A DNA stretch of 10,701 bases from an uncultured Oscillibacter sp. (GTDB lineage Bacteria; Bacillota; Clostridia; Oscillospirales; Oscillospiraceae). The stretch covers positions 1 to 10,701 of the forward strand of contig CABSFC010000097.1 in the NCBI GenBank assembly GCA_902476875.1, in the 5' to 3' direction. Within the stretch, counting starts at the first letter, position 1. Each line of letters starts with the position of its first letter. Below, piece after piece: positions 1 through 6,866 of this stretch. Under the pieces are notes generated by a model, which ran no database searches, had not been told where the DNA came from, and saw only the letters and a list, made by a program, of their open reading frames with translations. Both the position numbers and the translations under genes were made by a program.

Positions 1-67
1 CCCGTTTTCTTTTCGGCGCAACCGAAAAGAAAACGGGGGGTGCAACCCCCGCTCCCTGCCAGGGAGC
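1..67 (+). repeat. Three-hairpin dispersed repeat element, copy A
   Basis: Three hairpins follow one another with no gap. Hairpin 1 has perfect 16-base arms (1-16 CCCGTTTTCTTTTCGG, 22-37 its exact reverse complement) around a CGCAA loop. Hairpin 2 pairs GGGGG (36-40) with CCCCC (46-50) around TGCAA, sharing two G with hairpin 1. Hairpin 3 pairs GCTCCCT (51-57) with AGGGAGC (61-67). A related element with the same order of three hairpins lies inverted at 10634-10697, which is why I call it a dispersed repeat and not a private dnaB leader. No T-run follows any stem, so it is not a standard terminator in this direction. The left edge may lie outside the window. It ends four bases before the dnaB ribosome site. 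Its function is unknown; the two copies share it by sight, and copy number in the genome cannot be seen here. Confidence 0.8.
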
Positions 68-85
68 CAAAAGGAGGCAACCCCC

Positions 86-1438
86 ATGGCAATGGAAGAC
101 CTGCTCACCCGTCAAATGCCCCACAGCCTGGAAGGCGAACAGGCCGTCCTGGGCTCCATGCTCATTGATTCCGACTGCGTCAAGGACGTTATGGACAAGC
201 TGCGCCCGTCGGACTTCTACCTGCGGCAGAACCGGGAGATCTTCGAGACCATCTACTCCATGTTCACCTACGCCAAGCCCATCGACGGCATCACCGTCTG
301 CGAGGAGATGCAGAAGGCCGGCACCTACGACGAGAACACCACCCGCTCCTACCTTGCCCAGCTGATGGAGATCACCCCCACCAGCGCCAATGTGATGGAG
401 TACGTGGCCATCGTCCGGGACAAGGCGCTGCTCCGGGGCGTGGCCCAGGCGGCGTCGGAGATCACGGCGATGGTGCAGGAGGGCGTGGGCGAGGCCGGGG
501 ACATTCTGGAGGCCGCCGAGCAAAAGGTGTACGCTATCCGCCGGGGGCAGGGGGCCCAGGACATGGTGCCCCTGCGGCAGGTTTTGCCGGATGTGCTGGA
601 CCGCCTGGGGGAGATGAGCGAGAGCGAGAATCACCTGCCGGGCCTGTCCACGGGCCTCTCCGCCATCGACCAGAAGATCACGGGCCTGAACAAGTCCGAC
701 CTGATCCTGCTGGCCGCCCGGCCCGGCATGGGCAAGACCTCCCTGGCTCTGAACGTGGCCCTGAACGTGGCGAAGAGCGCCAAGAAGACCGTGGCCGTCT
801 TCTCATTGGAGATGTCCCGGGAGCAGCTGGCCACCCGCCTGCTGTCCTCCGAGGCCCTGGTGGAGAACAACCGTCTGAAGACCGGCGCCCTGCGGGAAAC
901 GGACTGGGAGAAGATCGCCGGCGCCGCCACCGTGCTGAACAAGCTGGACATCCGCATCGACGACAACCCCATGCTGTCCGTGGCGGACATGAACGCCAAG
1001 TGCCGCCGCCTGGACGACCTGGGCCTGGTGGTCATCGACTACCTGCAATTGATGACCTCCGCCGGCGGGCAGGCCCGCAGCGGCGACAACCGCCAGCAGG
1101 TGGTGTCCGATATCTCCCGCATGCTGAAGATCATGGCCAAGGAGCTGAACGTCCCCGTGGTCTGCCTGAGCCAGCTCAGCCGCGCCAACGAAAAGCGGGA
1201 CGACAAGCGGCCCATGCTGTCGGACCTGCGGGAGTCCGGCGCCATCGAGCAGGACGCGGACATCGTTCTGTTTTTGTACCGGGACGACTATTATAATGAG
1301 GACTCCGACAAGCACAACATCGCCGAGTGCATCGTGGCGAAGAACCGTCACGGCGAGACGGGCAAGGTGGAGCTGCGGTGGATGCCGGAGTACACCACCT
1401 TCTCCACATTGGATAACCGCTATGACGATGACGAGTGA
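86..1438 (+). CDS. dnaB: Replicative DNA helicase DnaB (DnaC in Bacillus naming)
   Basis: Hexameric 5'-3' helicase that unwinds DNA at the replication fork and binds primase. The 450 residues match the usual family length. The N-terminal primase-interacting helical domain covers about 10-150 and a linker about 150-185. The RecA-like motor follows: Walker A ARPGMGKTS (211-219), FSLEMS with catalytic Glu242, Walker B LVVIDYLQLM (314-323), LSQLSR (361-366), and KNRHGETG (419-426) carrying the likely arginine finger Arg421. There is no sign of an intein, which this family sometimes carries. The start ATG at 86 sits 8 bases after AAGGAGG (71-77); a second in-frame ATG at 92 is less well placed. 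The 3' end overlaps tilS by 17 bases. In Firmicutes dnaB often follows rplI, but here a repeat element precedes it and the upstream gene is out of view. Confidence 0.97.
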   Translation: MAMEDLLTRQMPHSLEGEQAVLGSMLIDSDCVKDVMDKLRPSDFYLRQNREIFETIYSMFTYAKPIDGITVCEEMQKAGTYDENTTRSYLAQLMEITPTSANVMEYVAIVRDKALLRGVAQAASEITAMVQEGVGEAGDILEAAEQKVYAIRRGQGAQDMVPLRQVLPDVLDRLGEMSESENHLPGLSTGLSAIDQKITGLNKSDLILLAARPGMGKTSLALNVALNVAKSAKKTVAVFSLEMSREQLATRLLSSEALVENNRLKTGALRETDWEKIAGAATVLNKLDIRIDDNPMLSVADMNAKCRRLDDLGLVVIDYLQLMTSAGGQARSGDNRQQVVSDISRMLKIMAKELNVPVVCLSQLSRANEKRDDKRPMLSDLRESGAIEQDADIVLFLYRDDYYNEDSDKHNIAECIVAKNRHGETGKVELRWMPEYTTFSTLDNRYDDDE

Positions 1439-2771
1439 GCTGATTTCCGCCCGGACATTTCTGCGGAAACACTTCCCGGAGGGGGGGCGGATGCTGTGCG
1501 CCGTGTCCGGTGGACTGGACTCCATGTGCCTGCTGGATTTCCTGCGCCGCCAAACGGGATTTTCCGTCATCGCGGCCCACTTCAACCATCAGCTCCGGGG
1601 CGAAGCGGCGGACCGGGACGAGAACTTCGTCCGGACATACTGCGAAAAACAGGGCGTCCCCTTCGTGGCGGGCCGAGGCGACACCAGGGCGCTGGCCGCG
1701 GCGGAGGGCCTGTCCGTGGAAGCGGCCGCCCGAAAGCTGCGGTATGCCTTTTTGGAGGAGACCGCCGAGCGGGAGCGGTGCGACGCCATCCTGACCGCCC
1801 ACCACGCCGACGACAATGCGGAGACAGTCCTGCTGAACCTGATTCGCGGCACCGGCTCCGCGGGATTGGCGGGCATCCCCCAGGTACGGGGCAGTATCTA
1901 CCGGCCCTTTTTGCGAACCGGCCGGGAGGAGCTGGCGGCCTACGCCGCCGCCCACGGCGTCCCCCATGTGGAGGACGAGACCAATGAACTGGATGACGCG
2001 GCCCGCAATGTCCTGCGGCACAAGGTGCTGCCGGTTCTGCGGCAGCTGAACGGCCGCGCTGTTGAAAACGTGAGCGCCGCGGCGGGCATCCTGAGCAGGG
2101 AGAACGAGGGCATGGAGCGTCTGGCGGCGGGGCTGCTGGAACAGGCCGCCTCCGCGGGGGACGGCGTGTCCGTTTCCTGCCAGATGCTGCTGGATGTGCC
2201 GCTGGCGCTGGCGGAGCGGACGGTGTTGCGGCTGCTGGCCGCCGCCGCTGGTCGCCGCAGGGATTTCACGGCGGCCCATGTGGAGGCGGTGCTGGACCTT
2301 GCGGAGCGGGGCGCGGGAGAGGTGGAGCTGCCCTATGGCCTGACGGCCCGGAGGGCGGGGGATACGCTCTCCGTCAGCCGCCGGAAAACGCTGGAACAGA
2401 CGGCGCTGCGCCTGAACGCGCCCCTCCGATGGGGGGACTACACCCTGACCCTGCTGGACCACAGGGAGGGGGAGGGCCTGACCCTGCGGGAGCGGAGCGC
2501 ATGTGAAAGCGATACCGTCACCGTGGGCCCCGTGGCGCCGGGAGACCGCCTGACCCTGCCGGGAGCCAGAGGGGGCCGCGGCGTCAAGCGGCTGTGTCTG
2601 GACCGCCATGTTTCGCTGGCGGAGCGGGAAACACTACCCGCCGTCTATGTGTCGGGCCGTCTGGCCGCCGTGTGGCGGCTGGGTGTGGATGTGGAATTTC
2701 TGCCGGAGGGAAAAGCCTGCCGGTTTATTCAAATCATCAAAAAGACAGAGGAGAGCGACCATGAGAAGTGA
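1422..2771 (+). CDS. tilS: tRNA(Ile)-lysidine synthase TilS
   Basis: ATP-dependent enzyme that joins lysine to C34 of the CAU anticodon of tRNA-Ile2, so that it reads AUA and is charged with isoleucine. It is cytoplasmic and normally essential. From ATG 1422 it has 449 residues, normal for the long form. The N-terminal PP-loop nucleotide alpha-hydrolase fold shows SGGLDS (29-34), HFNHQLRG (53-60), and HHADDNAET (127-135). The signature DETN...RNVLRHKVLPVL lies at 185-206. A linker and a TilS C-terminal tRNA-binding domain fill the rest (about 370-440, with LCLDRHVSLAERE). The open frame runs back to 1296 inside dnaB, but only from 1422 (or 1428) does the protein match the family. There is no strong ribosome site, only GGA at 1411-1413, so translation is probably coupled to dnaB, whose stop lies inside this gene. 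It overlaps hpt by 11 bases. Confidence 0.95.
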   Translation: MTMTSELISARTFLRKHFPEGGRMLCAVSGGLDSMCLLDFLRRQTGFSVIAAHFNHQLRGEAADRDENFVRTYCEKQGVPFVAGRGDTRALAAAEGLSVEAAARKLRYAFLEETAERERCDAILTAHHADDNAETVLLNLIRGTGSAGLAGIPQVRGSIYRPFLRTGREELAAYAAAHGVPHVEDETNELDDAARNVLRHKVLPVLRQLNGRAVENVSAAAGILSRENEGMERLAAGLLEQAASAGDGVSVSCQMLLDVPLALAERTVLRLLAAAAGRRRDFTAAHVEAVLDLAERGAGEVELPYGLTARRAGDTLSVSRRKTLEQTALRLNAPLRWGDYTLTLLDHREGEGLTLRERSACESDTVTVGPVAPGDRLTLPGARGGRGVKRLCLDRHVSLAERETLPAVYVSGRLAAVWRLGVDVEFLPEGKACRFIQIIKKTEESDHEK

Positions 2772-3315
2772 AATGGAAAACGACATCCTGAAAGTCCTGG
2801 TGACGGAGGAGGAGCTGAAAAAGCGCATCGCGGAGATGGGGGAGGAACTGTATGAGCGGTTCCAGGGCAAGGCCCCCCTGTTCCTCAGCGTTTTGAAGGG
2901 GTCCTTCGTGTTCATGGCGGACCTGGTGCGCTCCTGCCAGGTGAAGAGCGACGTGGAGTTCATCGCCGTCAGCTCCTATGAGAACGCCACCGTGTCCTCC
3001 GGCCGGGTGAAGATCAACCACGACATCCAGCAGGACATCACTGGTCGCCACCTGATCATCGTGGAGGACATTCTGGACTCCGGCAACACCCTGGCGTTTT
3101 TGAAGCAGTATTTTATGACCAAGGGCGCCGCGTCCATCACCATCGTGACGCTGCTGGATAAGCCCTCCCGCCGCACCAAGGCCATCACCGCCGATCTGGC
3201 GGGCTTCGTGGTGCCCGACGAGTTCGTGGTGGGCTACGGCCTGGACTACTGCCAGCAGTACCGGAACGTGCCCTACATCGGCGTATTGAAGCCGGAGGTC
3301 TATTCCGCCGGCTGA
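2761..3315 (+). CDS. hpt: Hypoxanthine phosphoribosyltransferase
   Basis: Transfers phosphoribose from PRPP to hypoxanthine (often also guanine), giving IMP or GMP in purine salvage; cytoplasmic type I phosphoribosyltransferase. The 184 residues match the family. Visible motifs: LKGSFVF (45-51) for pyrophosphate contact, SSYENATVSSGRV (71-83) on the flexible loop, the PRPP motif IIVEDILDSGNTL (99-111) with its acidic pair Glu102/Asp103, LLDKPSRR (131-138) with the purine-contacting Lys134, and VPDEFVVGYGLDY (151-163). ATG 2761 lies 5 bases after the purine-rich AGAGGAGAG (2747-2755). The frame is open back to 2608, but those codons are tilS read in another frame. The gene overlaps the tilS stop by 11 bases and is followed by ftsH, the conserved tilS-hpt-ftsH order of Firmicutes. 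In Bacillus, TilS and Hpt are reported to act together in controlling ftsH; nothing in this sequence tests that. Confidence 0.95.
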   Translation: MRSEMENDILKVLVTEEELKKRIAEMGEELYERFQGKAPLFLSVLKGSFVFMADLVRSCQVKSDVEFIAVSSYENATVSSGRVKINHDIQQDITGRHLIIVEDILDSGNTLAFLKQYFMTKGAASITIVTLLDKPSRRTKAITADLAGFVVPDEFVVGYGLDYCQQYRNVPYIGVLKPEVYSAG

Positions 3316-3357
3316 GGCCGGAGACACCACCCATTCAATAAAAACGGCAATACCCCC

Positions 3358-3367
3358 AAAGGAGGGA
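3358..3367 (+). promoter_or_regulatory. Strong ribosome binding site fixing the TTG start of ftsH
   Basis: AAAGGAGGGA, with GGAGG at 3361-3365, lies 7 bases before TTG at 3373. No ATG or GTG at this spacing is in frame, and the encoded protein from TTG begins exactly at the expected first membrane segment of FtsH. The site therefore decides the start. Nothing resembling a good sigma-A promoter is visible in the 57-base gap after hpt, so ftsH is probably read from upstream. Confidence 0.8.
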
Positions 3368-3372
3368 CCTTT

Positions 3373-5250
3373 TTGACAAAGCAGTACCGCGCATCCAATT
3401 TCAGCTTCATCTTTCTGGCGCTGGTGATCGTCCTGTGCATGAGCTGGCTCTGGCAGACCGGCAATCAGGCGCCCCAGCTGGAGTACTCCCAGGTGGAGCA
3501 GCTGTTCCGGCAGGAGAAGGTGGAGTCCTTCGTCATCAACGACAACCGGCTGACCATGACGCTCCGGGAGGAGGTGGACGGCAGCAAGACCCTGACCTAC
3601 GAGCTGTACGACTTCGACCTCTTCTACGACGATCTGAACGACCTGGTCCAGGACCAGGCGGCCAGGGGCGTCATCAAGTCCTACGACTATCACCAGGACC
3701 ACTCCACCAACTGGGTGGAGCTACTGCTGCCCTGGGTCCTGACCATCCTGGTGCTGGGGGTCATGTTCTATTTCTTCGTCTTCCGCGCCCAGGGCGGCGG
3801 CATGGGGCCGGACCGGATGGCCAAATTCGGCTCCGCCCGGACCCGCACCCTGACGGACAAGGACAAGAAGGTCACGTTTGAAGACGTGGCCGGCGCCGAT
3901 GAGGAGAAGGAGGAGCTCCAGGAGATCGTGGAGTTCCTGAAGGACCCTAAGAAGTATATCTCCCTGGGCGCCCGCATCCCCAAGGGCGTGCTGCTGGTGG
4001 GCCCTCCGGGCACCGGCAAGACCCTGCTGGCCAAGGCCGTGGCCGGGGAGGCCGGCGTGGGCTTTCTGTCCATCTCCGGCTCCGACTTTGTGGAGCTGTA
4101 CGTGGGCGTGGGCGCCAGCCGGGTCCGGGACCTGTTTGACCAGGCCAAGCGGACCTCGCCCGCCATCGTGTTCATCGACGAGATCGACGCCGTGGGCCGC
4201 CAGCGAGGCACCGGCGTGGGCGGCGGCCACGACGAGCGGGAGCAGACATTGAACCAGCTTCTGGTGGAAATGGACGGCTTCGCCGCCAACGAGGGCGTGG
4301 TGGTCCTGGCCGCCACCAACCGGGCGGATGTGCTGGACCCCGCCCTGCTGCGCCCCGGACGGTTTGACCGGCAGGTGTATGTGGGTCTGCCGGACATCCG
4401 GGGCCGGGAGGAGATCCTGAAGGTCCACGCCAGGGGAAAGCCTTTGTCCGACGATGTGGACCTGAAAAAGCTGGCCCAGGGCACGGCGGGCTTCACCGGC
4501 GCGGACCTGGAGAACCTGATCAACGAGGGCGCCCTGCTGGCCGCCCGGAAGGACCGCCAGGTCGTCACCATGGCGGACCTGAAGGAGGCGGAGATCAAGG
4601 TCATCGCCGGACCGGAGAAGAAGAGCCGGGTCATCCCCCAGCACGAGCGGGAGCTGACCGCGTGGCACGAGGCGGGCCACGCCGTGGTCATGCACGCCCT
4701 GCCGGATCAGGACCCGGTGAGCCGTATCACCATCGTGCCCCGGGGGCAGGCGGGCGGCATGACCATCTCCCTGCCGGAGGAGGACCGCTCCTACCTCTCC
4801 AAGCGCTACATGGAGGACCAGATCGTGGCGCTGCTAGGCGGCCGGGTGGCGGAGCGGCTGTGCCTGGGGGATATCTCCACCGGCGCCAGCAACGACATCC
4901 AGCGGGCCACCCAGATCGCCCGGAAGATGGTGGCGTCCTACGGCATGAGCGAGAAGGTGGGCACCGTGTCCTTCGAGTCCGGACACGACGAGGTGTTCAT
5001 CGGCCGCACAATGAGCCAGGGCCGCAGCTACTCCGAGGCGGTGGCCGCCCAGATCGACGAGGAGGTCAAGGCCGTGGTGGGCGACGCCTACCGGCGGTGC
5101 GAGGCCATCCTGCGGGACCGGCGGGAGAAGCTGGACGCCGTGGCGCGGTACCTGCTGGAGCACGAGACTATGGAGCGGGAGGAGTTCCTGGCCGTGGTGG
5201 AGGGCGCTCCGGAGGCCGTGGAGGAGAGCGGGAGCCCCTCCGCGGAGTGA
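3373..5250 (+). CDS. ftsH: ATP-dependent zinc metalloprotease FtsH
   Basis: Membrane-anchored AAA+ protease that pulls out and degrades misassembled membrane proteins and some cytosolic regulators. The 625 residues match the family. Order: membrane segment 1 (about 10-28), extracytoplasmic domain (about 30-115), membrane segment 2 (about 116-137), then the AAA module with Walker A GPPGTGKT (210-217), pore loop ELYVGVGA (241-248, aromatic Tyr243 where E. coli has Phe), Walker B IVFIDE (265-270), second region of homology ATNRADVLDP...RPGRFDR (314-333). The M41 protease domain has HEAGH (432-436), with zinc ligands His432 and His436, catalytic Glu433, and a probable third ligand Asp508 in GASNDIQ. 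The C-terminus is short and acidic, rich in Glu. It starts at TTG 3373 (see its ribosome site) and is followed after 16 bases by an intrinsic terminator, so it is the last gene of the dnaB block. Confidence 0.97.
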   Translation: MTKQYRASNFSFIFLALVIVLCMSWLWQTGNQAPQLEYSQVEQLFRQEKVESFVINDNRLTMTLREEVDGSKTLTYELYDFDLFYDDLNDLVQDQAARGVIKSYDYHQDHSTNWVELLLPWVLTILVLGVMFYFFVFRAQGGGMGPDRMAKFGSARTRTLTDKDKKVTFEDVAGADEEKEELQEIVEFLKDPKKYISLGARIPKGVLLVGPPGTGKTLLAKAVAGEAGVGFLSISGSDFVELYVGVGASRVRDLFDQAKRTSPAIVFIDEIDAVGRQRGTGVGGGHDEREQTLNQLLVEMDGFAANEGVVVLAATNRADVLDPALLRPGRFDRQVYVGLPDIRGREEILKVHARGKPLSDDVDLKKLAQGTAGFTGADLENLINEGALLAARKDRQVVTMADLKEAEIKVIAGPEKKSRVIPQHERELTAWHEAGHAVVMHALPDQDPVSRITIVPRGQAGGMTISLPEEDRSYLSKRYMEDQIVALLGGRVAERLCLGDISTGASNDIQRATQIARKMVASYGMSEKVGTVSFESGHDEVFIGRTMSQGRSYSEAVAAQIDEEVKAVVGDAYRRCEAILRDRREKLDAVARYLLEHETMEREEFLAVVEGAPEAVEESGSPSAE

Positions 5251-5266
5251 GCGCGCAGGACCTTGC

Positions 5267-5296
5267 AGGAGGACCGCCGGGAGGCGGTCCTCTTTT
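5267..5296 (+). terminator. Intrinsic terminator after ftsH
   Basis: A perfect 10-base stem, GAGGACCGCC (5269-5278) with GGCGGTCCTC (5283-5292), closes on a GGGA loop and is followed by TTTT (5293-5296). Two more pairs at the base (G5268-T5293, A5267-T5294) are possible. It lies 16 bases after the ftsH stop and should separate the housekeeping block from the liv operon. Confidence 0.9.
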
Positions 5297-5421
5297 GGAG
5301 GGGCTGTGCAGATAGGCAAGGCGGGGGACAAAATTCGCGGAGAGAATTCGGCAAAATCACCAAAACGAATGTCCGCGACAGAAATACAAATGTCGTGTCA
5401 AAAAACGCAGTCATTTTGCGA

Positions 5422-5442
5422 CTGTCCACGAGAAGAGGACAG
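5422..5442. repeat. Inverted repeat CTGTCC-N9-GGACAG, possible operator
   Basis: CTGTCC (5422-5427) and GGACAG (5437-5442) are exact reverse complements with a 9-base spacer; the centres lie about 15 bases apart, so the two halves fall on roughly the same side of the helix only if flexed. It lies about 80 bases upstream of the putative -35 box of livJ. The same half-site recurs around the transcription start. It could be a regulator site; a weak hairpin or chance are alternatives. Confidence 0.35.
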
Positions 5443-5514
5443 AAACCTGAAAAATGCGCGGAAAAAGCTTTTGAAATCGAAAAAACGGGGAAATCTTTCT
5501 GTGAATAATTCATC

Positions 5515-5543
5515 TTGCAAAGGTGGACAAAAACAAATAAAAT
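5515..5543 (+). promoter_or_regulatory. Putative sigma-A promoter of the liv operon
   Basis: TTGCAA (5515-5520) and TAAAAT (5538-5543) are separated by exactly 17 bases, each differing from the consensus at one or two positions. Transcription would start near 5550, about 45 bases before the livJ ATG. A GGACA motif (5525-5529) sits in the spacer. It lies after the ftsH terminator and in the AT-rich stretch, which supports the call, but in AT-rich DNA such matches also arise by chance. Confidence 0.55.
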
Positions 5544-5556
5544 GCTGTTCATACGA

Positions 5557-5573
5557 GGGACAGAGGCTGTCCC
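5557..5573. promoter_or_regulatory. Perfect palindrome GGGACAG-AGG-CTGTCCC in the livJ leader
   Basis: Seven-base arms (5557-5563 and 5567-5573) are exact reverse complements around a 3-base centre. Placed just past the predicted transcription start and before the livJ ribosome site, it could be an operator of a dimeric repressor or a small 5' hairpin in the mRNA. The arms repeat the GGACAG half-site seen at 5422-5442. There is no T-run, so it is not a terminator. Confidence 0.5.
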
Positions 5574-5595
5574 ACCGAAATGGAGGATGAAAAGA

Positions 5596-6795
5596 ATGAA
5601 AAAGTTTCTGGCAATGATGCTGGCGCTGGCCATGGTCCTGAGCCTGGCGGCCTGCGGCGGCGACAACTCCGCCGACAGCAGCCAGCCCGCCGACAGCGGC
5701 AGCGACGGCGCCAAGGTCGTGAAGATCGGCGTGTACGAGCCGCAGACCGGCGACAACGGCGCCGGTGGCAAACAGGAGATCCTGGGTATGCAGTATGCCA
5801 ACACCGTCCAGCCCACCGTGGAGATCAACGGCGAGACCTACGACGTCCAGCTGGAGATCGTGGATAACCGCACCACCGCTGAGAACGGCCCCTCCGCGGC
5901 CGCCGAGCTGGTGAACCGCGACGTGTCCGTGGTGCTTGGCTCCTACGGCTCCGGCGTTTCCATCGCCGGCGGCAAGGTGTTTGAGGAGGCCGGCGTGCCC
6001 GCCATTGGCGTCACCTGCACCAACCCCCAGGTCACTTCCGACTATGACTGCTATTTCCGCATCTGCTTCCTGGACCCCTTCCAGGGCACCGTTCTGGCGA
6101 ACTACGCCTATAACGAGCTGGGCGTGACCACCGCCTACACCCTGGCCATGCTGGGCAGCGACTATGACCAGGGCCTGGTCCACTACTTCACCGAGGCTTT
6201 CGAGGGCCTGGGCGGCACCGTGGTGTCCGAGGACTTCCCCGAGGGCAGCGCCAACTTCGTCTCCTATATCAACAATGCCAAGAGCTCCGGCGCCGGCGTC
6301 ATTTTCGCCCCCGTCTCCACCAACTATGCCCAGCTGATCATCGAGGCCGCCGCGGCTCAGGGCTTTGAAGGCTCTCTGCTGGGCTCCGATACCTGGGACA
6401 ACAACATGGTCCTGGAGAGCGCCCAGGGCAAGAATGTCAACATCGAGATCACCACTTTCTATCAGGAGAGCGGCTCTGATTTCGATACCGGCATCAAGGA
6501 GTGGATCAACGCCAACGCCGACGCCAAGACCAACAACGGCGGCAACGACATGGTGTCCGCCGTCACCGCCATGGGTTATGACGCCTACTTCACCGCGCTG
6601 GAGGCCATTAAGGCGGCCGGCAGCACGGATCCCAAGGCCGTTATGGAGGCCCTGCCCTCCGTCAGCTATGAGGGCGTGTGCGGCCTGATCGAGTTTGACG
6701 ACATCGGCGACGCAAAGCGCGACGCGGCCTACATCAAGACCGCCAACACCGAGGCCAATTCCTGGGACTTCGTGAAGGTCCAGGGAGTCGACTGA
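5596..6795 (+). CDS. livJ: Branched-chain amino acid ABC transporter, substrate-binding lipoprotein (LivJ type)
   Basis: Captures ligand outside the membrane and delivers it to LivHM. The 399-residue precursor has a lipoprotein signal: positively charged MKK, a hydrophobic core (4-17), and lipobox LAAC with Cys20, which would be diacylated and kept. A Ser/Asp/Gly-rich linker (21-39) follows, then the type I periplasmic-binding fold: VVKIGVYEPQTGDNGAGGKQE (starting at 41), VLGSYGSGVSIAGGKVFEEAGVPAIG (starting at 113) and CTNPQVTSDYDCYFR (141-155), which resemble leucine/isoleucine/valine-binding proteins. The exact ligand cannot be read from the sequence; other amino acids or small amides are possible. 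GGAGG at 5582-5586 lies 9 bases before ATG 5596 but directly abuts the in-frame ATG 5587, so 5596 is preferred. It is the first gene of the transporter operon and is followed by a terminator-like hairpin. Confidence 0.92.
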   Translation: MKKFLAMMLALAMVLSLAACGGDNSADSSQPADSGSDGAKVVKIGVYEPQTGDNGAGGKQEILGMQYANTVQPTVEINGETYDVQLEIVDNRTTAENGPSAAAELVNRDVSVVLGSYGSGVSIAGGKVFEEAGVPAIGVTCTNPQVTSDYDCYFRICFLDPFQGTVLANYAYNELGVTTAYTLAMLGSDYDQGLVHYFTEAFEGLGGTVVSEDFPEGSANFVSYINNAKSSGAGVIFAPVSTNYAQLIIEAAAAQGFEGSLLGSDTWDNNMVLESAQGKNVNIEITTFYQESGSDFDTGIKEWINANADAKTNNGGNDMVSAVTAMGYDAYFTALEAIKAAGSTDPKAVMEALPSVSYEGVCGLIEFDDIGDAKRDAAYIKTANTEANSWDFVKVQGVD

Positions 6796-6815
6796 TCCAA
6801 GACAGGCAAAGACTG

Positions 6816-6856
6816 AAAAGGGGATGGCGGAGCGGTCCGCACGCCATCCCCTTTTT
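6816..6856 (+). terminator. Terminator-like hairpin between livJ and livH (probable partial terminator)
   Basis: Fourteen-base arms AAAAGGGGATGGCG (6816-6829) and CGCCATCCCCTTTT (6842-6855) match exactly and end in a T-run (6852-6856). The 12-base loop can fold a further small GCG/CGC stem. It starts 20 bases after the livJ stop. Because livH has no visible promoter of its own and needs the binding protein, I infer partial termination or mRNA 3'-end protection, giving more livJ than livHMGF. Confidence 0.8.
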
Positions 6857-6866
6857 CCGCATTTCT

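Larger units (their letters stand above)
5297..5586 (+). promoter_or_regulatory. AT-rich leader region upstream of livJ, with GGACA/TGTCC motif cluster
   Basis: About 290 bases without a convincing gene, clearly richer in A and T than the coding sequence on either side, as expected for a regulated promoter region. It holds seven copies of GGACA or its complement TGTCC: 5326-5330, 5370-5374, 5423-5427, 5437-5441, 5525-5529, 5558-5562 and 5568-5572. Two pairs form inverted repeats, listed separately. Further TGTC/GACA quartets occur at 5377-5380, 5391-5394 and 5396-5399. Short open frames across it (for example 5306-5590) have no ribosome site, run through the promoter and livJ signals, and have a composition unlike the neighbouring proteins, so I do not call them genes. 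Which regulator would bind is not known to me. Confidence 0.6.

Noticed and set aside
188..203. Possible intein or other insertion in dnaB, a frequent target.
   Set aside because: All helicase motifs follow at normal spacing and the total of 450 residues leaves no room for an insert.
1176..2609. Minus-strand open frame of 477 codons across the dnaB-tilS junction, and similar frames at 2737-3702 and 8653-9750.
   Set aside because: They are codon shadows of GC-rich genes; Gln/His/Arg-rich products without domains, each fully covering plus-strand genes with intact motifs.
3308..3321. Small hairpin CCGGC-TGAG-GCCGG spanning the hpt stop codon, as a possible terminator before ftsH.
   Set aside because: Only a 5-base stem and no T-run; in sequence this GC-rich it is expected by chance, and ftsH shows no promoter of its own.
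5471..5509. Second promoter candidate, TTGAAA (5471-5476) with AATAAT (5504-5509).
   Set aside because: The spacing is 27 bases, too long for sigma-A; no alternative -35 fits the AATAAT box.
5306..5590. Possible small plus-strand gene of 94 codons in the livJ leader.
   Set aside because: No ribosome site, the frame runs through the putative promoter and palindrome and ends at the livJ ribosome site, and the Lys/Ser/Cys-rich product resembles no protein I know.
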